NCBI GenBank assembly: GCA_000727475.1
Contig: KL647313.1
Location: 1,743,088 to 1,807,087 of the forward strand
From: Sarcocystis neurona
Lineage: Eukaryota; Apicomplexa; Conoidasida; Eucoccidiorida; Sarcocystidae
Length of the DNA: 64,000 nucleotides
Direction of reading: 5' to 3'
Shown here piece by piece: positions 1 through 11,600 of the stretch; the stretch's first letter is position 1; every line of letters begins with the position of its first letter. Made by a program: the position numbers and the translations under genes. The notes under the pieces are model-generated. The model did not search any database. It was not told the DNA's origin and saw nothing but the letters and a program-made list of their open reading frames with translations.

Positions 1-2424
1 CAAAAGCAGCGATACGTGGGAGTTGTGGATGGCGTCGTATACGCGTGCTGCTGCTGCTGCTGTTTTGCTCTTCTTACTACAGAGAGGCGAGCGCCGTCCT
101 CCCTGCTGCTGCTGTTACCACGGGTGTTGCTGTGCCGCAGCTCTGTTTGGGAGGTAGGGTTGCTGCTGCTGTTGTTGATGCGCTGCTCCACAGCAGCTGC
201 ACCTGTGTGTGTGTGGGGGAAGGGTTGCTTGGGAAATCAAGGAGTTGGTGACGTGCTGGTGCCTCTCAGCAGCGGCTGCTCCTCCTGCTCGTGCTGCTAC
301 TGCTGCTACTATTGCGGAGACAGGGCTCTCGCTGCCACACAGCCAGCATCTGCATGTCTGTGTACGTGATTGTATAGTACATTGAGGACAGGCGGCTGTC
401 TGTGCTGTAGCTGCGCCTGCCATGCTGCTTCTGGTGCTGCTCCTCCTCGTTTTCTTCTGTGCCGCTGCTGCTGCTGCTACGGCTGCTTCTGGTGTAGGAG
501 TAGTAGTAGTAGTAGCCGGTGTTTTGCCCCCGGCGATGTTGACGAGGATTCGCTGCTGTCGTCGCGGCTGCAGGCGGGGGCCCAGCAGCAGCAGCTGCCG
601 AGGCCGCAGCTAGTGGGAAGCAGCAGAAGCAGCCATCGCACTTCTAGCAGCCATGATGGGCAGCAGCAGCTTGTGTAGCCGTCGGTGAAAAACAGAAAGA
701 GCGGTAGAAGCAGCAGATGCCAACAGGAGAAGCACCAGCAGCCTCCAGCGCTACGCCGCAGCAGATCGCAGTGCCGGGAAGTATATACTGGCGGGCGCAG
801 CTGACACAGCAGCAGGGCACCAGCAGGAGCAACAACAACCAAAAGAAAAAGAGGCACACAGAGATAGCAGCAGTAGCAGAAGCGGCAGCAGGACCCAGGC
901 TGGAGCAGCAGCAGCCGCATCCGGAGTCGCCGCAGCAGCAGCAGTTGTAGGCAGCACAGTCGGGCAGCCGAGCTGCAACGGGTCCGGCAGCGGACAGCAG
1001 CAACGGCAGCAGCGTCTCCCACCATGAACAACAGTAGCAGCAGCGGGAGCAGGCGCAGCGATGGCAGCAGCACCGGTCTTTCCGCAGCTGCAGCAGCAGC
1101 AGCAGCGTGTCAACAGCAATGTCAGCTTAATCGGCAACAGTGTATGTCCAACAGCAGTATTGGCAGCGGCTCCAGGAACCGGGACGTTGCTTCGTTAGTT
1201 GCTTTCTTCTAATTTTGAATAGAACTGCGTTCATGCAACTTCTCGCCCACCTACTGCTGCGTGTTTCTCTTTGGCGTATATATTTCCATATACTTCGTCG
1301 TTTTCGCTCTCTTCAACCCCCGTGCATGTGCAGCGTCTGTGTCATGTTGCACAAGATATCCGTCCACTCCTTTGTTTAATTTGTATCCTTCCTTCCATCC
1401 TCCATCCCTGGGTTTTTCCCGAATAAGTTTACACCACCTTTCTTCCTGCTTCTTCGTCGCGCCTCTGCGTGCCTCGGGGTTCCCTCTACAAGCAGCAGCA
1501 GCGGCTGCTGCAGTAGCAACCCTAACGACTGCGGAGGCCGTACAGAAGCGCCCGCGGCGAGACTCGACTTGAAGGCAGCAAAGCATGCGCAGCAGCACAC
1601 GAAGGACAGCCAAAGCAACAGCTGCCGCCGGGAACAACAAGAATCCGGCGGCAGCAGCACGCATTTCCTGAAGCAGCGGCAGAAGTTACACAACAGCAGC
1701 AGTTACACAACAGCAGCAGTTACGCAACAGCAGCAGTGACAAAGCAACAGGCATCGAGGGCAATGAGTGAACCAGTCTTCTTCAACAGGGGAGCAACGAA
1801 GAGCAACTGCGCGTTTGCCGTATGAAAAAGCCGTTGCTGTCATTTTGTCTTGCCTGCGCGTCAGCAGCAGCAACAGCAGCAGCCCACACCGCACCTAGCA
1901 GCGGCAGCAGCTGAAGGGGCAGCAGCTGAAAGAGCAGCCGCAGCAGCAGCAGCTGACAGAGAAGCAGCAGCAGGAGCTCACAGAGCGGCAGCAGCAACAG
2001 CTGAAACAGCAGCAGCAGCAGCAACTGACAGAGGAGCAGCAGCAGCAGCAGCTGAAATAGTATCAGCAGGGGCAGCGGCTGAGGGAGCAGCAATCCCAGG
2101 AGTCCGTAGGAGAGCAGTTGCACGGGCCGGCTGTGTAGTAGGAAGAGCCGCAGGCGCAGACGCAGCAGCGAGAGGAAGCATAGGCAGCAGTCCGGCTGCG
2201 CCTGCAACCGCGGTAGCAGTCATTCCCCTAGCAGGACCAGCAATGCCAGCGGGAGGAACAGCGGCAATAACGGCAGCAGCACTCGAGTAGTCGCAGCAGC
2301 AATAACAGCAGGTGGCACGCAGCAGCGACGGCAGCAGCAGCAGTGGAGCAGGTGTGCGGAGAGTTGCGTCAGGGGCTCAGTCCAAGCAGAGGGACTGCGG
2401 TGCTGCCGTCGCTTCGTCGCTGAG
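1..2424. other. CAG/CTG-rich region upstream of the TAF6-like gene
   Basis: The first 2.4 kb is dominated by CTG triplets (about 40-560) and CAG/GCA triplets (about 560-1,120 and 1,480-2,360), with a plain stretch at about 1,200-1,480. All three frames are open for long distances and read as poly-Ala, poly-Gln or poly-Ser/Cys, so length is no evidence of coding. One Gln frame, 1899-2060, reads like protein (Q mixed with L, K, T and E) but has no start codon and ends in TAG after 53 codons. It could be an exon relic or transcribed 5' leader. I see no conserved domain. The promoter of the gene that starts at 2425 should lie here, but no specific element can be named. Confidence 0.5.
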
Positions 2425-2694
2425 ATGAGGCCGGCTGCTGCAGCTCCTGCTGCTGCAGCAGAGGAGCAGGGTGAGGACCAGGAAGAAGATCTGCTACACC
2501 ACTTCGAACAGCATGTGCATGCGATTGCATGCTCCTACGGATATTGCATGATCCAGGGTCCTCGCGGAACAGCAGCAGCGGCAGCGACAGATGGGGAAGG
2601 CGAAGGAGACGCCGCGCGGCCGCAGGTGCGGTCGCTCGTTTCTCCTGCTGCGGCGCATATCCTTGCTGTCTTGCTTCAGTTCCGCATTTCTCAA
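2425..2694 (+). CDS. TAF6-like exon 1 (start, histone-fold N part)
   Basis: The 90 codons start at ATG 2425 and end at a canonical donor, CAA|GTAAGC. After an Ala-rich leader, HFEQHVHAIACSYGY matches the first TAF6 histone-fold helix. A 20-25 residue Ala/Gly insertion follows, then SPAAAHILAVLLQFRISQ, the start of the long alpha-2 helix. The exon ends in phase 0. Confidence 0.85.
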
Positions 2695-5600
2695 GTAAGC
2701 GTCAGGCGTCGCTTCGGCAGGAACTCTACAATATCTGCACCTCTTTTCCTTCATATATACACACACACATATACATGTATATATATATACAGCGAGAGAT
2801 ACGCTTGCAGAATTTCAAGCACATACAGGAATGTTAAACTCGATATCTATACATATATATATATGTACACGTGCGCGTATACGAATGCACACACACATAC
2901 ATATATATATATATATACTGTCTCCGTCTCCGTCTCTGTGTGTGTCTCCCATTGCTGCGTAGAACGCAGCGGTAGGCAGTCATCCATACGGTCACCCGCA
3001 TTAACAGAGGTACTACCCAACCCCAGCCTGCCCCTCCCCCCCCACACACACATACACGTGTCTACTATATACGTATATATCCATATATATATATATGTAT
3101 ATATATGCGCACGTGGATAGACATGCAAGCTTCACATATATATATATACACACGTGTGTACACGTATAAGAATCCTGTATACGTATATGTATAAAAATCA
3201 TGAGTAGGTGTATATATGTATGCACACACTGTGTCTAGGCGCTATCTACATCTATATCCGTATATATATATGTATACGTGTATATACATGCAGAGCAGCA
3301 TATACATATATATGTATATACGTATGCATGTGCATATAGACATACGTGTGTATTTATACATACTCAGCTGTCTACAACAATATTTATAGGAGCATCGTAT
3401 CTGTGTGTATATATCTACATCTGTATGTATCCCCATATATATATATATAGGCATCATATATTCGTGTATATATATATATATATGTATATGTATATATATA
3501 TGTATATATTTGTATATATAGATATGCGTGTAGAGACATGTATGTATAGATAATTGGTCCGGTGTACATGGGAGAAGCTCGGCCCGTGCCTCCATCAAAT
3601 ATCGTGATGTTATAGAGGGAAGTGTTATTCCGCCAGAGAAATACATCCATCCGTTCCTGCTGCTGATACACGGCGATTTATCCGCATATTTACTCGAAGG
3701 AAGTCTCTCGCTTTCGTCCTGTTTTAGACAAGACTTACGGCTGTTCTCTCTCTGTATATACATATATACATATATATATACATATATATATACAGAGAGA
3801 GAGCAGCCCGGTATATGAAAGTGTTGCGTCTATACGCATATACGAACGTGTAGCGTAGGTCTACATGCATCTATACGTGTGTCTTTGTGGAGGGGGGAGG
3901 GGGGGCTATTATAGGGATATATATATATATATATATTCGAACCATACCATATAGATGTATATATGCTCACTGTATACATCTATGTGATGGAAAGATATAT
4001 ATGTATACATATATATATATATATATTTACGTACAGAGAAGACAAGTGCTTGCATGTATATATCAAGAGATAGACATATATATATGTATATATTTACATA
4101 GAGAGAAAAGTGCATGCATGTGCGTATGGAGGCATATATATATATATTTTTACATAGAGAGAAAAGTGCATGCATGTATATGGCTACGTCTCGATATATA
4201 CGTGGGCGTATCAGTAGTGACACATATATATTTACATGTATACGCACACAGGGACACAGACCCACGAGGAGAGACGTGTGTATTCAATTCTGTAGTATTT
4301 CGTTCACTATGTAAAAAGTATATATATATATATATATTTGAAGGTCGGTAGTACGTGTATGAGTTTCGTGGGGGAGTACCATATACTCATGTATTTATAT
4401 ACGTGTAGATATACAATATATATTTGATTCTCCATAAACCCTCCATATATATATATGTACACATGTCTATATGTGTATTTGGGTATGTAGAAAGCGTGTA
4501 TGTATATACGCATATATTTTGATTCTGTAGGAAACATGTATATATACATGTATATGAGTGTGTAGTAAGCGTGTGCACATATGTATATGAGTATGTTACT
4601 AGACTGTATACATGTTTATATATATATATATATATGAGTATGTAGTAAGAGTGTATATGTATATGTGCTTATATATATATGAGTACGTAGTGAGAGTGTA
4701 TATATGCATATATATATATGTATATATATATGATTATGTAGAGAGAGTGCATCTATGTACGTATATATATATGCGTATGTAGTAAGAGTGTATACGTATA
4801 TACATAATATATATATATGTCAGAAGGTAAAATGTAAGCATGTGTGTAAGTGTCGCAGGTACATATGAAACGAGCGTGAGTATATATACACATTTGTGTG
4901 TATATATATGTATATATTGCTTCTGTTTGATCCTGTTGAAAGTGCCGTATATAAATATGCGGAGGCCGCATATCCGTAGGTCCCGAGTAAGAAGCGCGAC
5001 GAACAGAAGGAGTAGTGTCCGTGGGTAAGAAAGGCTGTGCAAGGCTGTGCAACTTTTTTTTTAACGTCGAGACGAAGAAGCGAAGGGCAGATTGCGTGAA
5101 GCCGGAGACTTCCCTTTTGAAGTGAAACGAGAAGGAGACGAAAAAAAGGGGCGGAAGCGACGTTCTCTGCAGTCTCGGGGCCGTCCTCGCGACCCGCGTT
5201 CGTCCCGTCTGCATGCATTCCTGGAGATATACATATGTCTGTGCATGCACGTGGTCCTCCCTTTGTGGTGTTCGTCTCTCCTCCGTTTTCCCCGTCTTCG
5301 CTTTTGCTGCCATTCGCCCTTTTTGTGCGGGGGCCTACGTCGCTGTGTGCAGGTCGCGGAAGCCCCGCAAAAGAGCGTCGTATATATCTTCACACATATA
5401 TATGTGTGACTCCATCTGTAGGTGGGTGTGTCTGTATGTGGCTGTATTAGGTGTTTATATTCATGTCTGGACGTGCAGCCCATGTCCTGGTTAAATATCC
5501 TCCTCTTCATATATGGACATATGGATACATGCGCATATATATGTGTGGGGGGGCTGCTGCGGGGTGGGTCTGCTATGTATGGTAGCTGCATGCATGCATA

Positions 5601-8600
5601 GTAGGGGTGTATTCGTTCATGAGAGAGGAAGGGCCCCCCTTTTTGTGTGTGTTGGGCAGGTCATCGCCACTGCGAAGAAACTCATGCAGCAGAGCGCCCG
5701 CGTCATCGACGAAGGCCGCCTCACCGTCTCCGACGTCTCAGCTGCTGTTGCTCTCCTCAAAATGCCAGTAACTTCATACACACATATATATTTGTGTACA
5801 TATGTGCATGCATACTACGGAGTCATTTACATAGATTCCTGTGAATCTATACATATGGATACTGTGCCGAAGACGTATATATCATACGTGTACATAGAGT
5901 CACTATAAACATATAGATTACACTGGCACTCCATACATATGCATATACATATATTCCGCTATATATATATATGTGGAGGTAGATCGATAGATAAATAGAT
6001 AGATTAGATAGATATAGATAGATAGATGTAAATATAGACAGATAGATATAGGTGCATATAGACAGAGAGATGTAGATAGATAGATATAGATAGATAGAAA
6101 TAGATAGATGGATATAGATAGATATAGGTAGATCAATACACATAGATAGATAGATAAATAGATAGATCAATAGATATAGATGGATAAAGACACATAGATA
6201 CAGATAGATAGATAAATAGATAGATAGATATAGATATATAGAAATAGATAGATAGATATATACAGATAGATACAGGTAGGTAAAGATAGATAGATATGGA
6301 CAGGTAGATAGATAGATATGGAGAGAGAGATATAGATAGATCAATAGATGTACATAGATAGATATAGACAGATAGATATGGACAGATAGATAGATCAATA
6401 GATACACATGGATAGATAGATATACATATAGAGAGAAACACATAGATAGATCAATAGTTATACATATATAGATGTAGATAGATAGATATAGATAGATAGA
6501 TATACACATATACATAGATATATATATAGATATGGACAGATAGGTATATAGATAGATAGACAGATATAGGTAGATCAATAGACATAAATAGATAGATGTA
6601 CGTAGATAGATAGATTTGCACTCATTACATTTGCATATACATATATTTCGCTGACAATATATATGTAGTGTGTTCATATATTCATCCGTCTACCTACCTG
6701 TATCTATCTCTCTACATCTATCTAACTGCCTATCTATCTGTCCATATCTATCTATCTATATCTATCTATCTATATCTATCTATCTATATCTATCTATATC
6801 TGTCAATATATATCTATCTATATATATCTATCTATATATATCTATCTATATATATCTATCTATATCTATCTATATATATATATATCTATCTATATCTATC
6901 TATATCTGTCAATATATATCTATCTATATATATCTATCTATATATATCTATCTATATCTATCTATATATATCTATCTATATCTATCTATATATATATATA
7001 TCTATCTATATCTATCTATCTATATCTATCTATATATATCTATCTATATCTCTCTCTATTTATATGTCCATCAACGTTGCAATCGACATGTGTATGCGTG
7101 TGTTGATATATATATATATATATATGTGTGTAACTATATTTGTATGTATATATATACATATGCATTACACTTGCAGTCTTTATAATTTATACATATACAT
7201 ATATATATACGTTTGTGTGTATGTATCTCCCTCTCTCTATATATGTTGTATGCCTATACGGGTGTACCATACATTCTATACTTACGTTGAGTCTACCATA
7301 TATGTATGTAGGTAGATACACACACATATATATGTGTAGCTATTGTGCATAGGATATATATATTATATATACGCATGAATTCAACACGTGTATGTGTATA
7401 GAACTATATTTGGATATATGTAGAGACATCGGTCGGTCTCTTGGACGACGCGTATATGGAAGGGAGTCCATATGAAATGCAGACGCATGCACTCCTCTTC
7501 TCGTCTTGATCTCTTGACTGCTGTCTTATTTTTTGATGGAGGACATGCACATCTTCGAGCTCCTCGCTTCCTGTCCTCTCCGCATGTATTTATTCGTCGG
7601 TTTCCTTCGGTTCTCGAAAAATGCGTACAAATACAGACAGAGAGCGAGACAGATATGTATGTCAACCTGTGTATATATTGATATATTGGTATACACGTAA
7701 ATATTTATATATGTGTGGCTATAGATGTAGATATGTACGAATACGTCTATGTATACATGTGTGTAGAGGATGAAGGTCCCTTTGCCTTCTTCTCTGCGTC
7801 TATATGCACTACACAGGACACACGTAGATATATATAAATTCCATCGAAGAAATGTGTGTATCTAGCACTGTAGCATGTACACACATATACATATATATAC
7901 GTATATGTATAGATAGATAGACAGATAATATATATATATATATTTGTATGTGTGTGTTTCTCTCATATATGTAAGTATGAGTGACTCTGAATATATATGT
8001 GTGTGTGTGCGATATATATCATATACATATAAGATGATATATTGTAGGTGTGTGCATGTTTCTATCCTCTCGCTGTGTATAAGCTATATAGTAGTGTACA
8101 CACATATATATAATATGCACGTATATGAATATATAGTAGAGTTGCGTGCATGCGTCTATCTGTCTCGCTGACAGCGCGTCGAAGAGTCGATGTATATACA
8201 CACATATGCAGCTGTTGCTGCCGGCTCCTCTTCCTCCGTCTCCTTCTCTGTTTCTGTTGTGTGTATGTGTGGGCGTGGATAGACCTACGAAGGGGTATGG
8301 AAACCTACATTAATGTACTTGCATATGCATGTACATATATATGTTGTGACAAGCGTCCTGCTGTCGCATGCTGGATACTTGCTGCGCACGCTGCTGCTCC
8401 TCTCAGAGCGCGGGAAAATATATACACATACATGTATACACTGGTATGTATGTGTACACACAGTCATCAAGATATATACACGCATACGTGTATATATATA
8501 TGTACACACATAAATAAGAGTATATATGTAGATTTACATGCGTATAGTTGTTTCGTCACTGCTGTTGGTGCTGCTCGCATTGATGTTGTTACTCGTAGTG

Positions 8601-11600
8601 CAGCCGACGCTGTTGCTGCTACTCCTGGTATTGCTGCTGCTGCCGCTCCTGGTGTTGCTGCTGCTGCTGCTCTCGGTATTGCTGCTGCTGCTGCTCTCGG
8701 TATTGCTGCTGCTGCTGCTCCTGGTATTGCTGCAGCTGCTGCTCTCGGTATTGCTGCTGCTGCTGTTGCTCTTGGGATTGCTGCTGCTGCTTCTGGTATT
8801 TCAGTCGCTGTTGCCGCCGCTGCTGCTGCTATTGCGGTTGCTGGTGCTGTTCTTGCTGTGGCTCCTGCCGCTGCTTCTTCTCCTCCTCTGGCTGCTGATG
8901 TTGCTGCTGTCGCGCGTGTGCCATGCACCCTGCTGTTGCTGCTACTATTCTGCTGTGGCTGCTGCGACTGCCCCCGTTGTCGTACTTGCTCCTGCTTATT
9001 CTTCTTTTCTTCACGCTGGTGCTCCTGCTGTGAGTGCTTGCTGTTGCTGTTGCGTAGCCGCTTCCGTCGTATACCGGTCAGAGTGCCTTCCGGTTTGTAG
9101 CGCTGCCCTGCGCTTGCGAAGCGCTTAGCAGCAGCGACAGCAGCAGCAGCAGGAAGGAAGTACTGCGGCTTATTCGAAGACAGACGCTGCGCGTGGGCCA
9201 CGGCAGCAGCAGCAGCAGTAGCAGAGAAGCAGATGCAGCAGATGCATGCGCAGTGGAAGACGAAGATTTTCTTGCAGACGCAGCATCTCCGCATGACACG
9301 GGCAACGGCATCGGCAGGCAGGACAGCAGCAATGACGACGGACAGGGCGCTTTTTCTTTTTCGCCGGCCGCAGAAGCAGACGCAACAGGAGCAGCAGCAG
9401 AAGATGCAGCAGCAGCAGCGGCGGAAGGTGGTGCCACAGCAGCAACAGAAGATGCTGAATTAGCAGCAGCAGAAGACGCTGAATTAGCAGCAGCAGAAGA
9501 CGCTGAACCAGCAGCAGCAGAAGCCGTTGAACCAGCAGCAGCAGCAGAGGACGCTGAACCAACAGCAGCAGAAGCGGAAGGAGCACCAGCAGAAGAGACG
9601 GAAGCAGCAGCAGCAGAAAGTGCGGAAGCAGCAGCAGCAGAGCGGGAGGGGGAGGAGACTGATTTAGCGGCCGAGGAGACAGCAGCAGGGGGAGGCTGGG
9701 ACGGAGGGGAACCGGAAGAAGTGGGAGGAGAAGAAGCAGCGGAAAAAGCCGCGGCAGAAGCAGCAGAAGCAACAGCAGCGGCAGAACTCCCAGCAACCGA
9801 AGCAGCAGCAGCAGAAGCACCAGCAGCAGAAGTAGCAGCAGAAGAAGCAGCAGCCGAAGCAGCAGCAGCAGAAGCATCAGCAGCAGAAGTAGCTGCAGAA
9901 GCAGCAGCAGAAGCAGCAGCAACAGAAGTAGCAGCAGAAGAAGCAGCAGCAGAAGCAGCAGCAGAGGAAGCAACAGCAGCAGACGTAGCAGCAGCGGAAG
10001 CAGCAGCAGAAGAAGCAGCAGCAGCAGAAGTAGCAGCANNNNNNNNNNNNNNNNNNNNNNNNNNNNNNNNNNNNNNNNNNNNNNNNNNNNNNNNNNNNNN
10101 NNNNNNNNNNNNNNNNNNNNNNNNNNNNNNNNNNNNNNNNNNNNNNNNNNNNNNNNNNNNNNNNNNNNNNNNNNNNNNNNNNNNNNNNNNNNNNNNNNNN
10201 NNNNNNNNNNNNNNNNNNNNNNNNNNNNNNNNNNNNNNNNNNNNNNNNNNNNNNNNNNNNNNNNNNNNNNNNNNNNNNNNNNNNNNNNNNNNNNNNNNNN
10301 NNNNNNNNNNNNNNNNNNNNNNNNNNNNNNNNNNNNNNNNNNNNNNNNNNNNNNNNNNNNNNNNNNNNNNNNNNNNNNNNNNNNNNNNNNNNNNNNNNNN
10401 NNNNNNNNNNNNNNNNNNNNNNNNNNNNNNNNNNNNNNNNNNNNNNNNNNNNNNNNNNNNNNNNNNNNNNNNNNNNNNNNNNNNNNNNNNNNNNNNNNNN
10501 NNNNNNNNNNNNNNNNNNNNNNNNNNNNNNNNNNNNNNNNNNNNNNNNNNNNNNNNNNNNNNNNNNNNNNNNNNNNNNNNNNNNNNNNNNNNNNNNNNNN
10601 NNNNNAGCAGCAGCAGAAGTAGCAGCAGAAGAAGCAGCAGCAGAGGAAGCAGCAGCAGCAGAAGTAGCAGCAGAAGAAGCAGCAGCAGAGAATGCAGCAG
10701 CAGCAGAAGTAGCAGCAGAAGAAGCAACAGCGGCAGAAGCAGGAGCTTTGTTTGAAGAAGAGTGTGCAGCAGGTGGCTCCCGAGAAGAAGAAGAAGGAGA
10801 AGGAGAGGACGTTTTTTTTTCAGATGAGGAGGACGGAGGAGACGGGAAGTGTTTGTTAGCAGCAGTGGTGAAGGAGGAACTGGCAGTGCCGCGTCCGCCT
10901 CCGGTGGCGCTGGCAATTCACTGGCTCGCCGTCAACGGCCAGGTTCCGCTGCTGCCTCAGAATAGTATCCCAGCAGCAGCAGTGATGCTGCAGCAGCAGG
11001 AGCAGCAGCAGCAGTCAGGCGACAAGGCAGGATATGGCGTTGCAGGACTGCGGGTGCCTGCCGCTGCTGCTTCTTTTTCGACTGAGGCCGCGGGGGGGGG
11101 ACCTGGCCCACCGGGCCATCACAAGGAAGCAGCAGCAGGCGAGACAGGCAGCAGCTGTTGGACTCGGGGTCTGCAGCTGCAGCTGTACGAGCAGCCGGAG
11201 CTGCGGTCGCAGCGCCGCCGGCGGAAAGACGCATTTGTCCGCAGGCGCGGGCGCAGGCACGCAGCAGGGAGGAGAGACGACACAGCAGCTGCAGCAGTAG
11301 CTGCAGACGAAGACGAACGAGGAGACGCGACACTGCCCGACGAAAGGGGTCGGGAGACGAGCGACGAAGAACTGGTGGAGGAGGAGGAGCTCGAGGACGA
11401 GGAGGACGAGCGGTGGAAGAGCGCGACACACGATCGGAAGAAGAAGAAGAAAAGGAAGAGGAAGGCGCAGTCTGAAAGGAGGTCCCACGTGCATGCGAGA
11501 GTCTCTGCAGGAGGCGCTGACCGCAGGAAGCGAAGAAGACGGCAGAGCGGCAGCAGGGAAGAAAGGGGAGAAGCAGAGGAAGTGTGGGGAGACTTTGAGA

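Larger units (their letters stand above)
2695..5659. other. TAF6-like intron 1, TA/TG-rich
   Basis: Nearly all of this 2,965-bp intron is TATATA/TGTATA low complexity, with short unique islands at about 3,550-3,750 and 4,920-5,380. It contains two small degenerate repeat families listed separately. No other coding segment could be supported. Confidence 0.7.

Noticed and set aside
5847..7315. 276- and 215-codon I/Y/S/L-rich frames on both strands
   Set aside because: Direct translation of GATA/TATC arrays; no stop arises because of repeat composition.
8538..9128. Long Leu/Ala/Val-rich plus-strand ORFs
   Set aside because: CTG-repeat translation within a TAF6 intron; open in several frames, no conserved segment, and it directly precedes the exon 3 acceptor.
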